This document shows, in pieces, positions 44,948-54,625 of a DNA stretch of 64,000 bases. The DNA is taken from contig NZ_JAHFVG010000013.1 of assembly GCF_023264675.1 (NCBI RefSeq), positions 1 through 64,000 on the forward strand. Direction: 5' to 3'. Both the position numbers and the translations under genes were made by a program. Below the pieces are notes generated by a model that did no database searches, had not been told where the DNA came from, and saw only the letters and a list, made by a program, of their open reading frames with translations. The DNA is from Rhodococcus sp. (in: high G+C Gram-positive bacteria) (GTDB lineage: Bacteria; Actinomycetota; Actinomycetes; Mycobacteriales; Mycobacteriaceae). How positions within the stretch are numbered: position 1 is the stretch's first letter; the number at the start of each line of letters is the position of its first letter.

Positions 44948-46015
44948 CTATCCCGAAGTCGCCTTCTCCAGCGGGTCGGTCTCCACCGGCGCACCCGTGG
45001 ACGCGATGACGGGGATCCGGGTCGCGCGCGCGTACACGGTCTCGCCCGGGTTGAGTTGAAGTGCCTCGCTGTCCCCGCGCGTGATCTGGGCCGCGAACAG
45101 CTCCCCCGTTGCTGCGTTCTTGAGCTCGACCTTGACCTCGAAGCCGAGGTGAACGACACGTTCGACGACAGCGCGAGTGACGCCGGCCGATTCTGCGGTG
45201 CCGTTTTCCTGAGCCAGCGCCAGGCTCGGATCTCGGCCGACGCGAATATCGTGCGGGCGAACGAGCACGCCGTTGAGCTTGGCGACCTGCCCGAGGAACG
45301 ACATGACGAAGTCGTTGCCCGGCCGGTCGTACAGATCCTCCGGCGATCCGATCTGTTCGATCCGCCCCTTGTTCAGCACCGCGATCCGGTCGGCGACATC
45401 GAGTGCCTCCTCTTGGTCGTGGGTCACGAGCACCGTCGTCACATGTACCTCGTCGTGCAGGCGACGCAACCAGGTTCGCAGATCCTCGCGGACCTTGGCG
45501 TCGAGTGCACCGAACGGCTCGTCCAGAAGGAGCACCTGCGGATCGACGGCGAGCGCGCGGGCGAGCGCGATGCGCTGACGCTGGCCACCCGACAGCTGCG
45601 CTGGGAATCTGGTCTGGAACCCCGCGAGTCCGACGATCTCGAGGAGCTCGTCGACCTTCCGCTTGATCTCGGCTTTCGGGCGCTTCCTGATCTTCAACCC
45701 GAATGCGACGTTGTCGCGCACGCTCAGGTGCTTGAACGCTGCGTAGTGTTGAAACACGAATCCGATCTCGCGCTTCTGCGGACTGATCCACGTCACGTCC
45801 TGACCGGCGAGAATCACCTGGCCCGAATCCAGCTGCTCCAGCCCGGCAATGGACCTCAACAGAGTCGATTTGCCGGACCCACTCGGTCCGAGCAGAGCAG
45901 TGAGCGATCCCTTGGGAATGTCGATGCTCACGTTGTCGAGTGCAGCGAAGTCGCCGTAGTTCTTGTTGGCACCGACGACCGATATCTCGATCTCGCCTGC
46001 GTTCTGCACGGTCAT
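44948..46015 (-). CDS. cysA: Sulfate/thiosulfate import ATP-binding protein
   Basis: The 355-residue ATPase of the sulfate importer carries Walker A '[12 protein letters not shown]', signature '[16 protein letters not shown]', Walker B '[12 protein letters not shown]', H-loop '[15 protein letters not shown]' and a C-terminal TOBE-like regulatory domain. ATG 46015 gives the family N-terminus '[20 protein letters not shown]' and shares one base with the cysW stop (TAATG). It is the last gene of sbp-cysT-cysW-cysA. Confidence 0.95.
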   Translation of the reverse strand: MTVQNAGEIEISVVGANKNYGDFAALDNVSIDIPKGSLTALLGPSGSGKSTLLRSIAGLEQLDSGQVILAGQDVTWISPQKREIGFVFQHYAAFKHLSVRDNVAFGLKIRKRPKAEIKRKVDELLEIVGLAGFQTRFPAQLSGGQRQRIALARALAVDPQVLLLDEPFGALDAKVREDLRTWLRRLHDEVHVTTVLVTHDQEEALDVADRIAVLNKGRIEQIGSPEDLYDRPGNDFVMSFLGQVAKLNGVLVRPHDIRVGRDPSLALAQENGTAESAGVTRAVVERVVHLGFEVKVELKNAATGELFAAQITRGDSEALQLNPGETVYARATRIPVIASTGAPVETDPLEKATSG

Positions 46016-46815
46016 TACTTCGTCCTCTTCTTGTCGAGGGCAGTCATCAGTAGCAGCACGATGACGGCGATTGCCATGAGCAGCGTCGACGCAGCGTAGG
46101 CACCCTGTGGATTGAAGTCCTCGTACCGCGAGTTCACGAGGAGTGTCAGCGTCTGGGAGATTCCCGGCAGGTTCGTCGACACCATGATGACGGCACCGAA
46201 TTCGCCGAGAGAACGCGCGACGGTCAGCACGATCCCGTAGGTGAGACCCCACCGGATCGCTGGAAGCGTGATTCGCCAGAACGTTTGCAGCGCAGACGCA
46301 CCGAGAGTCGATGCGGCTTCCTCCTGCTCCTCGCCGATTTCGTAGAGGACCGGTTCCACCTCACGGACCACGAAGGGAAGCGTGACGAAGATCGTGGCGA
46401 TCACCATTCCCGGCAGCGCGAAGATGATCTTGAATCCGAGACTCTCGATGCCTCCGAGCCACCCGTTGGCACCCCACAGCAGGATGAGAGCTACACCGGT
46501 GACGATGGGAGACACGGCGAACGGCAGGTCGACGATGGCCTCCAGCACACCCTTGCCACGGAAGCGGCCCCGCACCAACGCGAGAGCGGTGACGACACCG
46601 AATACAACGTTGATGGGCACCACGATCGCGACGATCAACAGCGATAGTTGCAACGCGGATTGAGCTGCAGGAGTGGTGATCAGGCCCCAGAATTCCGTGA
46701 AGCCGTCCTCGAACGTTCGATACAAAATCGCGCCGAGCGGAAACAGCACGAGCGCGGCCAAGTACAGCAGTGCGATCGTGCGCAGTGAAAGTTTGACCGG
46801 TAGACCGATTTTCAT
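46015..46815 (-). CDS. cysW: Sulfate ABC transporter permease CysW
   Basis: The 266-residue inner membrane permease has about six helices. The ATPase-docking EAA loop is in '[20 protein letters not shown]' and the adjoining '[10 protein letters not shown]', followed by '[20 protein letters not shown]'. It pairs with CysT to form the channel. The start overlaps the cysT stop by four bases. Confidence 0.94.
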   Translation of the reverse strand: MKIGLPVKLSLRTIALLYLAALVLFPLGAILYRTFEDGFTEFWGLITTPAAQSALQLSLLIVAIVVPINVVFGVVTALALVRGRFRGKGVLEAIVDLPFAVSPIVTGVALILLWGANGWLGGIESLGFKIIFALPGMVIATIFVTLPFVVREVEPVLYEIGEEQEEAASTLGASALQTFWRITLPAIRWGLTYGIVLTVARSLGEFGAVIMVSTNLPGISQTLTLLVNSRYEDFNPQGAYAASTLLMAIAVIVLLLMTALDKKRTK

Positions 46816-47675
46816 CGGATCTGCTCCTCTCGACGCGCGAGCCGGTTCCCGACGATACGCAGAACGAACAGCACCACGAAGGCGAGCGCCAACAGCACTA
46901 CCGAAATTGCCGCGGCGTCCACCGCCTGGTCGTACTCGATGAGCTCACGAATGTACTGCGACGCTATCTGTGTGTCCCCGGGGATGTTACCGCCGATGAG
47001 GACGACCGAACCGAACTCACCGATCGCCCTGGCGAACGCGAGCCCGGTGCCGCTGAGAACCGACGGCAGCAGCACCGGAAGCACGATCGAACGGAAGATC
47101 GTCCAATTGCCGGCGCCGAGCGACGCGGCTGCTTCCTCGACCTCTTTGTCGAGCTCGATCAGCACGGGTTGTACGGCGCGAACCACGAAGGGAAGGGTCA
47201 CGAACAGCAATGCCACCACCACGGCGGGTTTGGTGGCATTGAAGACGAGACCGATCGGGCTGGTCGGACCGTACAGGGACAACAGAACCAGGCTGGCGAC
47301 GATCGTCGGAAGCGCGAACGGCAGATCGATCAGGGCATTGACGAAACGCTTTCCCGGGAACTCGTCGCGCACCAACACCCATGCGATCAGCGTTCCCAGA
47401 AACAGGTTGACCACTGCCGCTGCAATCGAGACCTCCAACGTCACCCGGAAGGTCGCGATGGCACGCGGCGCAGTCACCGCGTCCCAGAACCCCCCGATGC
47501 CGTCGTCGAACGATTTGACGGTCAATGCTGCCAGCGGGAGCAGAACGATGACGCTGAGCCACAGAACGGCGACGCCGAGCCCGAACGGCCCGACCGAGCC
47601 GGGTCCGCGAAACTTTCTCCCCTTGGAGGGAGAAGGCCGCGAGCCCGACTCGGTACCGATACTCGTCGTGGACAT
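46812..47675 (-). CDS. cysT: Sulfate ABC transporter permease CysT
   Basis: The 287-residue permease has a hydrophilic N-terminal tail of about 30 residues, then six helices. The EAA loop is 'KEVEEAAASLGAGNWTIFRS', followed by 'IVLPVLLPSVLSGTGLAFAR' and 'AIGEFGSVVLIGGNIPGDTQ'. It lies five bases after the sbp stop. Confidence 0.94.
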   Translation of the reverse strand: MSTTSIGTESGSRPSPSKGRKFRGPGSVGPFGLGVAVLWLSVIVLLPLAALTVKSFDDGIGGFWDAVTAPRAIATFRVTLEVSIAAAVVNLFLGTLIAWVLVRDEFPGKRFVNALIDLPFALPTIVASLVLLSLYGPTSPIGLVFNATKPAVVVALLFVTLPFVVRAVQPVLIELDKEVEEAAASLGAGNWTIFRSIVLPVLLPSVLSGTGLAFARAIGEFGSVVLIGGNIPGDTQIASQYIRELIEYDQAVDAAAISVVLLALAFVVLFVLRIVGNRLARREEQIR

Positions 47676-47680
47676 GGTTG

Positions 47681-48703
47681 TTACTTGGTGTTTTCTTTGT
47701 AGATCGTGGTGATCGCGCCGGTGTCACCGAACAGATCCGCATCCACCTGAGTCCAGCCACCGAGGTCGTCGATGGTGCGAAGCTTTGCGGGCGTGAAGAA
47801 CTTGTCCGAGTACTCCGCGGCGATGTCCGGGTTGGTGGGGCGGAACCCGGCCTCGGCCCAGATCTTCTGGCCCTCGTCGGTGTAGATGAAATCGTTGAGA
47901 GCGTTCGCCTTGTCGAGCTGCGAGCTGCTGTTGACCACGGCTACCGGGTTGTCGATACGGAAGGTGTCCGCGACATCGACGTGCTCGACTTTTTCACCCT
48001 GCGATTCGATCAACAGTGCTTCGTTCTCGTAGCTGATGAGCACGTCGCCCTGGCCCTGCAGGAATGCCTCGGTAGCGGCGCGACCCGACTCGGGCTGAAC
48101 CGGGAAGTGACCGGAGACCAACTGCTGGACGTAATCGAGGCCGGCCTGCTTGTCCTGTCCGCCATTGCTCTTGGCAGCGTACGGCGCGAGCAGATTCCAC
48201 TTGGCAGAACCCGAACTGAGCGGACTCGGGCTGATCACCTGAACGTCCGGCTTCAGCAGGTCGTCCCAGCCCTGAATGTTCTTCGGGTTTCCCTCGCGAA
48301 CGACGAGTGTGACGACTGAGCCGAAAGGCACACCGCCATAAGCATTTTGATTCCAGTTCTCGTCGACCTTGCCCGCCTTCACCAAGCGCGCCACATCGGG
48401 TTCGACCGAGAAGTTGACGATGTCGGCAGGCGCGCCGTCCGCCACCTTGCGTGACTGGTTGCCCGAAGCGCCATAGTCGGCGTTGATCGACGTTCCCTCG
48501 CCTGCGTCGGTCTCGGCGAATGCCGGAGCGATCGCGTCCCACCCGTTCTTCGGAACCGCATAGCCCACGAGCGTCAGCGCAGCTCCGCTGGTGGAACCAC
48601 CCTCGGCGCCGACCGTGTCGCTCGATCCGCCACCGCACGCAGCGAGCACAAGAGTCCCCACAGCAGCAAAGGTGGTGAGCAGATAACGAGAACTGTGCCT
48701 CAT
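47681..48703 (-). CDS. sbp: Sulfate-binding lipoprotein
   Basis: The 340-residue extracytoplasmic solute-binding protein has a signal with lipobox 'LVLAACGGG'. The mature protein carries 'VGYAVPKNGWDAIAPAF', 'YGASGNQSRKVADGAPADIV' (sulfate-binding loop) and 'SPSPLSSGSAKWNLLAPYAA', which match the sulfate-binding SubI/Sbp family. ATG 48703 has GAAAGG nine bases before it; the in-frame extension upstream has no signal character. The long 5' region carries a leader reading frame and a terminator-like hairpin. Confidence 0.93.
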   Translation of the reverse strand: MRHSSRYLLTTFAAVGTLVLAACGGGSSDTVGAEGGSTSGAALTLVGYAVPKNGWDAIAPAFAETDAGEGTSINADYGASGNQSRKVADGAPADIVNFSVEPDVARLVKAGKVDENWNQNAYGGVPFGSVVTLVVREGNPKNIQGWDDLLKPDVQVISPSPLSSGSAKWNLLAPYAAKSNGGQDKQAGLDYVQQLVSGHFPVQPESGRAATEAFLQGQGDVLISYENEALLIESQGEKVEHVDVADTFRIDNPVAVVNSSSQLDKANALNDFIYTDEGQKIWAEAGFRPTNPDIAAEYSDKFFTPAKLRTIDDLGGWTQVDADLFGDTGAITTIYKENTK

Positions 48704-48761
48704 CGGATAGTGCCTTTCATCGAATTGTCGATCCAGAAGATGTGCTGAAGGAAGTCGTACG

Positions 48762-48791
48762 AAAAATGCGGCCGACAAGAATTACTTGTCG
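48762..48791 (-). terminator. Terminator-like hairpin in the sbp 5' leader
   Basis: On the minus strand CGACAAG, loop TAATT, CTTGTCG forms a perfect 7-bp stem. It is followed a few bases later by TTTTT (A-run 48762-48766), about 60 bases before the sbp start codon. A second hairpin with arms GGGTCT/AGACCC lies upstream at 48834-48849. The site could act as an attenuator between the leader frame and sbp. Confidence 0.55.
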
Positions 48792-48893
48792 AGCAGGCTG
48801 CACGGTGAGTCGAGCGATCTGGTGAGATGCGCGGGGTCTGACAAGACCCGACACGGATCCCACGCACGCTGGTACCGTCGGAAAGCGCCTCAG

Positions 48894-48995
48894 CTAGGGC
48901 GTGGAGCGCCGACAGTCGATATCGGCGACCGCAAGCATGCCGACCGCAATCAACGCCAGTTCATGGCGGACTCGGTACTCGGCAGCGACAGACAC
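48894..48995 (-). CDS. Leader peptide upstream of sbp (Ms4533A-like)
   Basis: A 33-codon frame runs from GTG 48995 to TAG 48894-48896. It encodes a hydrophobic stretch (HELALIAVGMLAVADIDC) followed by RRSTP, with one cysteine at 28. The GTG begins seven bases after a -10 box and has no ribosome binding site, so translation would be leaderless. In mycobacteria a leaderless cysteine-encoding frame precedes the same transporter operon and lowers its expression when cysteine is available. Similarity is from memory of that family, not from a search. One cysteine codon is fewer than in the sirA leader. Confidence 0.65.
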   Translation of the reverse strand: MSVAAEYRVRHELALIAVGMLAVADIDCRRSTP

Positions 48996-49002
48996 GGACA
49001 GA

Positions 49003-49008
49003 AATCTA
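49003..49008 (-). promoter_or_regulatory. -10 box of the sbp-cysTWA transcript
   Basis: TAGATT on the minus strand, seven bases before GTG 48995. A -35-like TAGAGT lies 17 bases upstream. Confidence 0.5.
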
Positions 49009-49052
49009 GCAGAGGTTCCGGCCGGACTCTAATCCTGCCGACCTACCATCGA

Positions 49053-49130
49053 TCACCTGGTCAGAAACCACGCAAGGACGACGAGAACCAGCAGGGCGAT
49101 CAATGCGAGCGAGACCCTCGACTTCGGCAT
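49053..49130 (-). CDS. 25-residue single-helix membrane protein
   Basis: ATG 49130 to TGA 49053-49055 encodes a basic start (MPKSR), one hydrophobic helix (VSLALIALLVLVVLAWFL) and a short TR end. GGAAGG lies six bases before the ATG, and the start shares one base with the stop of the upstream gene (TGATG), so it is coupled to it. A small membrane protein is also known at this place in M. tuberculosis. The role is unknown. Confidence 0.7.
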   Translation of the reverse strand: MPKSRVSLALIALLVLVVLAWFLTR

Positions 49131-49360
49131 CAGGAACCTTCCGTGATCGATGGATCCGACACGACATCTGTCGTATCTCGCTCGGCGCGACCGTCACGCC
49201 CGAGCAGGTGAAGCACTCCGGCCAACAGGCGATCGAAGGCCCACGCCAGCAGGAAAGCCGCGGGCACGAGCACTACCAGCACCACAATCGACTGCGGCAC
49301 GAACGGCAGACCGGTGATCCACAGTTCGATCCCGTCCCACCAGGTGGCTATCGCGTGCAC
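49130..49360 (-). CDS. Small membrane protein
   Basis: The 76-residue protein has one central helix ('PQSIVVLVVLVPAAFLLAWA') flanked by an amphipathic N-terminus ('WWDGIELWITGLPF') and a charged cytoplasmic tail. I recognise no family by motif. It is coupled to the 25-residue protein that follows, and both stand between sbp and the GH15 gene, as small membrane genes do in M. tuberculosis. Confidence 0.65.
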   Translation of the reverse strand: MHAIATWWDGIELWITGLPFVPQSIVVLVVLVPAAFLLAWAFDRLLAGVLHLLGRDGRAERDTTDVVSDPSITEGS

Positions 49361-49475
49361 GATCTACACCCTAATGCGCCCAACCACGCAGCCTCCACTC
49401 CCCGCCCAACCGGGTCGCCACGCCGAGGCCTGCCAGCGGTGGACGCAGGGCACCCCTGGCGTCGATGATTGACCG

Positions 49476-51518
49476 ATGACGGCATTCGAGGAGCAGTCGA
49501 CAGTAGTGCCCGTGCGAGACGACACCATCCTGAAAGCAGGAGTGCCGGACGCAGACGACCACGACACGCAGGGAGTTCTGGGCAGCACCGAAGCTCCGGT
49601 GTCCACACTCACTTCCTATCGCAGCGCGTTTCCGCCGATCGACGACTACGCCTTCCTCTCCGACTGCGAGACGACCTGCCTCATCGCCCGCAACGGATCG
49701 GTCGAGTGGATGTGCGTGCCGCGGCCGGATTCGCCGAGCGTCTTCGGCGCCGTCCTCGACCGAAGTGCCGGTCATTTCCGTGTCGGTCCCTACGGACAGT
49801 CCGTGCCGGCAGCACGGCGCTACCTGCCCGGTGGCCTGATCGTCGAGACGACATGGCAGACCGAGACGGGCTGGCTGGTCATCCGGGATGCACTCGTGAT
49901 GGGTCCGTGGCACAACACCGACCAACGTTCGCGTACGCACAAACGGGCGCCGACGGACTGGGACGCCGAGCACATCCTGCTGCGCACCGTGAAATGCGTC
50001 AGCGGAACCGTGGAACTCGAGATGAGTTGTGAGCCCGCGTTCGACTATCACCGCGCCCCGGCACAGTGGGAGTACACCGGCAAGGTATACGAGGAAGCAA
50101 CAGCAACGTGCGAGGCCAGTGCTGACGGTGACCAACCGACGCTCAAGCTCACCACCAATCTTCGCATCGGGATCGAAGGCCGAGAAGCTCGAGCACGAAC
50201 ACGCATGACCGAGGGCGACAACATCTTCGTGGCTCTCTCCTGGTCCGATCTTCCGTCGCCTCAGACCTTCGAGGAAGCAGCCGAGAAGATGTGGCGCACG
50301 TCGGAGTGTTGGCGCCAGTGGATCACCATCGGACGATTCCCCGACCACCCGTGGCGCGGCTACCTGCAGCGCAGCGCGCTTGCCCTCAAAGGTCTCACCT
50401 ACGCACCGACCGGTGCGCTACTGGCCGCCTCCACGACATCTCTTCCGGAAACGCCTGGTGGAGAGCGCAACTGGGACTATCGCTACACCTGGGTACGCGA
50501 TTCCACGTTCGCATTGTGGGGCCTGTACACCCTCGGACTCGACCGCGAGGCGAACGATTTCTTCTCGTTCATGGCCGATGTGTCCAAGTCCGACAACGGA
50601 AACGCAAACCCGCTGCAAGTCATGTACGGCATCGGCGGTGAGAAGACCCTCGAAGAAAGCGAACTCTCACACCTGTCGGGTTACGACGGAGCGCGTCCGG
50701 TGCGGATCGGCAACGGTGCGTACAACCAAGAACAGCACGATATCTGGGGCACGATGCTCGACTCGGTGTACTTGCACGTCAAGTCTCGCGAGCACGTGCC
50801 CGAGTTTCTGTGGCCCCTGCTCAAGAGACAGGTCGAGGAGGCAATTGCGAACTGGCGCAAGCCGGACCGCGGCATCTGGGAGGTGCGCGGCGAGCCGCAG
50901 CACTTCACCTCGTCGAAGTTGATGTGCTGGGTGGCACTCGACCGCGGATCGAAACTCGCCGAGATCCACGGCGAGATGAATTACGCGAAACAATGGGACG
51001 AGATCGCCGACGAGATCAAGGCCGACATCCTCGAACACGGCGTCGACTCCCGCGGAGTTCTCACTCAGCGTTACGGCCACCCATCGCTCGACGCGTCGCT
51101 GCTCCTGGCTCCGTTGCTCAGGTTTCTCCCCGCCGACGACGATCGCATCCGAGCGACGGTCCTTGCCATCGCCGACGAACTCACCGAGGACGGCTTGGTG
51201 CTGCGCTACCGCGTCGACACCACCGACGACGGTCTGGCGGGCGAGGAAGGTACCTTCACCATTTGTTCGTTCTGGCTGGTGTCGGCGCTGGTGGAGATCG
51301 ATGAACTCCCCCGAGCCAAGCATCTGTGCGAGCGATTGCTCGGCTACGCAAGTCCGCTGAAGTTGTACGCCGAGGAGATCGATGCCAAAACCGGTCGCCA
51401 CCTCGGTAACTTCCCGCAGGCGTTCACCCATCTGGCGCTGATCAATGCCGTGGTGCACGTGATCCGCGCCGAGGAAGCGCAAGCCGCTGGACACTTCCAA
51501 CCGGCACACACCAACTAG
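49476..51518 (+). CDS. Glycoside hydrolase family 15 protein, trehalase-like
   Basis: The 680-residue protein has an N-terminal beta-sandwich domain ('YAFLSDCETTCLIARNGSVE', 'WMCVPRPDSPSVFGAVLD') and an (alpha/alpha)6 catalytic domain with 'NWDYRYTWVRDSTFALWGLY'. Acid residues lie in 'RGIWEVRGEPQHFTSSKLMC' (general acid Glu) and 'GEEGTFTICSFWLVSALVEI' (base Glu). This matches the mycobacterial GH15 trehalase (Rv2402), which splits trehalose to glucose, though glucoamylase-like substrates are possible. Confidence 0.88.
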   Translation: MTAFEEQSTVVPVRDDTILKAGVPDADDHDTQGVLGSTEAPVSTLTSYRSAFPPIDDYAFLSDCETTCLIARNGSVEWMCVPRPDSPSVFGAVLDRSAGHFRVGPYGQSVPAARRYLPGGLIVETTWQTETGWLVIRDALVMGPWHNTDQRSRTHKRAPTDWDAEHILLRTVKCVSGTVELEMSCEPAFDYHRAPAQWEYTGKVYEEATATCEASADGDQPTLKLTTNLRIGIEGREARARTRMTEGDNIFVALSWSDLPSPQTFEEAAEKMWRTSECWRQWITIGRFPDHPWRGYLQRSALALKGLTYAPTGALLAASTTSLPETPGGERNWDYRYTWVRDSTFALWGLYTLGLDREANDFFSFMADVSKSDNGNANPLQVMYGIGGEKTLEESELSHLSGYDGARPVRIGNGAYNQEQHDIWGTMLDSVYLHVKSREHVPEFLWPLLKRQVEEAIANWRKPDRGIWEVRGEPQHFTSSKLMCWVALDRGSKLAEIHGEMNYAKQWDEIADEIKADILEHGVDSRGVLTQRYGHPSLDASLLLAPLLRFLPADDDRIRATVLAIADELTEDGLVLRYRVDTTDDGLAGEEGTFTICSFWLVSALVEIDELPRAKHLCERLLGYASPLKLYAEEIDAKTGRHLGNFPQAFTHLALINAVVHVIRAEEAQAAGHFQPAHTN

Positions 51519-51536
51519 AACGCCGGCGAACGTCTG

Positions 51537-52544
51537 TCAACGTCCGAGCTGGTGAGCCCATTCGGTCATCAGTTCGGACGCCGACGCTGATCGCGCTCGC
51601 ACATGCCCGGTGCCCGCCCACATCGATACACCCGACGGATCGCCTGCTGCACCGGACTGTGCTCGCATCGGCGCCGTCAGATAGTGAATATCCGGATAGG
51701 CCAACGGCGCTTCCTCGGAATTCGCACGCATGAACTCGTTGACGAGTCCGCGCGCAGGCCGACCCGAGAATGCCCGCGTGACAGCAGTATCCGTCGTGGC
51801 GGTCAGTTGTTCGCGGTGTACTTTCCTGGTGCCGGCCTCGGCGGTGTTCAAGAATGCGGTGCCCAGCTGAGCGGCATCGGCCAGACCTGACGCGAGCAGC
51901 GGTGCGACATCGTCGCCGTCCATCAGACCGCCGGTCGCGATCCTCGGAAGGTCCGACACCGCTCGTACTTCCTCGAGGAGCTCACGCAGGGGAAGATCAG
52001 GCGCCGAGCCGTCGAAACTTCCGCGGTGGCCACCGGCTTCGGGCCCCTGTACGACAAGGGCATCGACACCGTTCCGGTCGGCTTCGATGGCTTCGGCCGC
52101 CGACGTGACGGTGCACCACACCTCGGTACCGACTTCGTGCAAAGCCTCGACCTCGGCAGCGCTGAAGGTGCCGAACGTGCTCGACACCAGCGGAACCGGA
52201 TGTTCGACGAGCCAAGCGAACTTGGCCGGGTAGTTGTCGTCGCGCCGCGGAAGCTCGCCTGGCTCGACACCGAACCGCTCGAACCACGGACGAATCTTCA
52301 CCGCGTAGGCGGCAACGTCGGCCCCGGACGGATCATCGGGGAGGAACAGGTTGACCCCGAAGGTCACCTCCCTGAGCGAGTCGACCTGCGCAGCGAACTT
52401 CTCGGGGTCCAGCAGCGCGCCGGCCAGCATCCCGAGGCCACCTGCCCGCGATACTGCCACGGCCAGGTCGGGAGTGGACGGTCCACCTGCCATCGGTGCG
52501 CTGATGATCGGGACGGTCAGTTCGCTCAGTATTCGAGTCGTCAC
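51537..52544 (-). CDS. Nitronate monooxygenase-like FMN enzyme
   Basis: The 335-residue TIM-barrel protein of the 2-nitropropane dioxygenase family carries 'VPIISAPMAGGPSTPDLAVA', 'GGLGMLAGALLD', 'DALVVQGPEAGGHRGSF' (FMN phosphate region) and 'LPRIATGGLMDGDDVAPLLA'. The family oxidises alkyl nitronates, and many members have other flavin roles. GTG 52544 is used because the in-frame extension upstream is not conserved in type. It stands alone between GH15 and lepA. Confidence 0.88.
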   Translation of the reverse strand: MTTRILSELTVPIISAPMAGGPSTPDLAVAVSRAGGLGMLAGALLDPEKFAAQVDSLREVTFGVNLFLPDDPSGADVAAYAVKIRPWFERFGVEPGELPRRDDNYPAKFAWLVEHPVPLVSSTFGTFSAAEVEALHEVGTEVWCTVTSAAEAIEADRNGVDALVVQGPEAGGHRGSFDGSAPDLPLRELLEEVRAVSDLPRIATGGLMDGDDVAPLLASGLADAAQLGTAFLNTAEAGTRKVHREQLTATTDTAVTRAFSGRPARGLVNEFMRANSEEAPLAYPDIHYLTAPMRAQSGAAGDPSGVSMWAGTGHVRARSASASELMTEWAHQLGR

Positions 52545-52634
52545 ACCATAGGAATGTACTAGGGCCGCTGCGCGGCCCGTGTGCGCGTGGTAGAGGCGGG
52601 GACCGACTACGCACACACGGGCGGCGAAGCCGCC

Positions 52635-54476
52635 CTACTTCTTGGGCTTGTCCGTCGACGATTCCGACGACAGTGCAGCGACGAATGCCTCCTGCGGCAC
52701 CTCGACGCGGCCGATCGTCTTCATGCGCTTCTTGCCTTCCTTCTGCTTCTCGAGCAGCTTGCGCTTTCGGCTGATGTCACCGCCGTAGCACTTGGCCAGA
52801 ACGTCCTTGCGGATCGCGCGAATATTCTCGCGGGCAATGATTCTCGACCCGATTGCAGCCTGAATCGGCACCTCGAACTGTTGCCTCGGAATGAGTTCCT
52901 TGAGCTTGGTGGTCATCTTGTTGCCGTAGGCAGCGGCAGCATCCTTGTGGACGATTGCCGAGAACGCATCGACGGCCTCACCCTGCAGAAGGATGTCGAC
53001 CTTGACGAGCGCGGCGCTCTGCTCGCCGATCTCCTCGTAGTCGAGGCTGGCGTAGCCACGCGTGCGCGACTTCAAGATGTCGAAGAAATCGAAGATGATC
53101 TCGGCCATCGGGATGGTGTAGCGCAGCTCGACACGGGTTTCGGACAGGTAGTCCATGCCGCCGAGTTCACCGCGTCGGCCCTGGCACAGTTCCATGATCG
53201 ATCCGATGAACTCGCTCGGAGAAATGATGGTGCACTTGACCATCGGCTCGTACACGTCGCGCACCTTGCCTTCGGGCCAGTACGACGGGTTGGTGACGAT
53301 GTGCTCGGCCTTGTCCTCCATCTCGACGCGGTACACAACGTTCGGTGACGTCGAGATCAAGTCGAGGTTGAACTCGCGTTCGAGACGTTCACGCGTGATC
53401 TCCATGTGAAGCAGGCCGAGGAAGCCGCAGCGGAAGCCGAACCCGAGCGCCACCGACGTCTCCGGCTCGTACGTGAGCGCAGCATCGTTGAGCTGCAGTT
53501 TCTCCAGCGCGTCACGCAGGTCCGGGTAGTCGGACCCGTCGAGCGGATACAAGCCTGAGTACACCATCGGTCGCGGTTCGCGATATCCCGTCAACGGCTC
53601 GGTTGCGCCCTTGCGTGCCGTGGTGACGGTATCGCCGACCTTGGACTGCCGGACGTCCTTCACACCGGTGATCAGGTAGCCGACCTCGCCGACGCCGAGT
53701 CCCTTGGTCGCCTTCGGATCGGGAGAGACGATGCCGACTTCGAGAAGCTCGTGTGTCGAGCCGGTCGACATCATCGTGACCTTCTCGCGCGGATTCAGGG
53801 CGCCGTCGACCACGCGCACATACGTCACGACTCCGCGGTAGGTGTCGTAGACCGAGTCGAAGATCATCGCGCGCGCGGGGCCGTCGGGATTGCCGACCGG
53901 AGCGGGGACCAGCTTCACGACCTCGTTGAGCAGTTCCTCGACGCCCACACCTGTCTTGCCGGACACCCGCAGTACATCGCCGGGCTCGCACCCGATGATG
54001 TGCGCGATCTCGCCCGCGTATCGATCAGGATCGGCGGCAGGAAGGTCGATCTTGTTCAGCACCGGGATGATCGTCAGATCCTTGTCGAGGGCAAGGTAGA
54101 GGTTCGCCAATGTCTGCGCCTCGATACCCTGCGCTGCGTCGACCAGAAGGACTGCGCCTTCACACGCTTCCAGTGCGCGCGAAACCTCGTAGGTGAAGTC
54201 GACGTGCCCCGGCGTGTCGATGAGATGCAGCACGAATTCTTCGCCGTCGACGACCCACGGCAGGCGCACGTTCTGCGCCTTGATCGTGATGCCACGCTCG
54301 CGCTCGATATCCATGCGGTCCAGGTACTGGGCTCGCATCGACCGATCGTCGACGACGCCCGTGAGCTGCAGCATCCGGTCTGCCAGCGTCGACTTGCCGT
54401 GGTCGATGTGGGCGATGATGCAGAAGTTCCTGATCCGAGCCGGATCGGTGAACGTCGTGTCGGCGAAGCTGGGCAC
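52635..54476 (-). CDS. lepA: Elongation factor 4 (LepA)
   Basis: The 613-residue ribosome-associated GTPase is implicated in back-translocation and 30S biogenesis. G1 is '[20 protein letters not shown]', G2 '[17 protein letters not shown]', G3 '[20 protein letters not shown]' and G4 '[12 protein letters not shown]'. The LepA-specific C-terminus is '[20 protein letters not shown]' and '[20 protein letters not shown]'. GTG 54476 follows AAAGGA and gives '[20 protein letters not shown]'. An earlier ATG at 54518 is possible. Confidence 0.95.
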   Translation of the reverse strand: MPSFADTTFTDPARIRNFCIIAHIDHGKSTLADRMLQLTGVVDDRSMRAQYLDRMDIERERGITIKAQNVRLPWVVDGEEFVLHLIDTPGHVDFTYEVSRALEACEGAVLLVDAAQGIEAQTLANLYLALDKDLTIIPVLNKIDLPAADPDRYAGEIAHIIGCEPGDVLRVSGKTGVGVEELLNEVVKLVPAPVGNPDGPARAMIFDSVYDTYRGVVTYVRVVDGALNPREKVTMMSTGSTHELLEVGIVSPDPKATKGLGVGEVGYLITGVKDVRQSKVGDTVTTARKGATEPLTGYREPRPMVYSGLYPLDGSDYPDLRDALEKLQLNDAALTYEPETSVALGFGFRCGFLGLLHMEITRERLEREFNLDLISTSPNVVYRVEMEDKAEHIVTNPSYWPEGKVRDVYEPMVKCTIISPSEFIGSIMELCQGRRGELGGMDYLSETRVELRYTIPMAEIIFDFFDILKSRTRGYASLDYEEIGEQSAALVKVDILLQGEAVDAFSAIVHKDAAAAYGNKMTTKLKELIPRQQFEVPIQAAIGSRIIARENIRAIRKDVLAKCYGGDISRKRKLLEKQKEGKKRMKTIGRVEVPQEAFVAALSSESSTDKPKK

Positions 54477-54625
54477 TCGTATCCTTTGCTGGCATTTTGC
54501 TGGAGATAACTGGTCCATCGTCCCACACCAGCGTCCCTGGCCCTTTCCCACTCCGTTCTGCATGTCCCTCGCCGTCCGGCTGCCGGGACGCCACCATCGA
54601 GCGCTGCTGTCTAAACTCGACTCCC

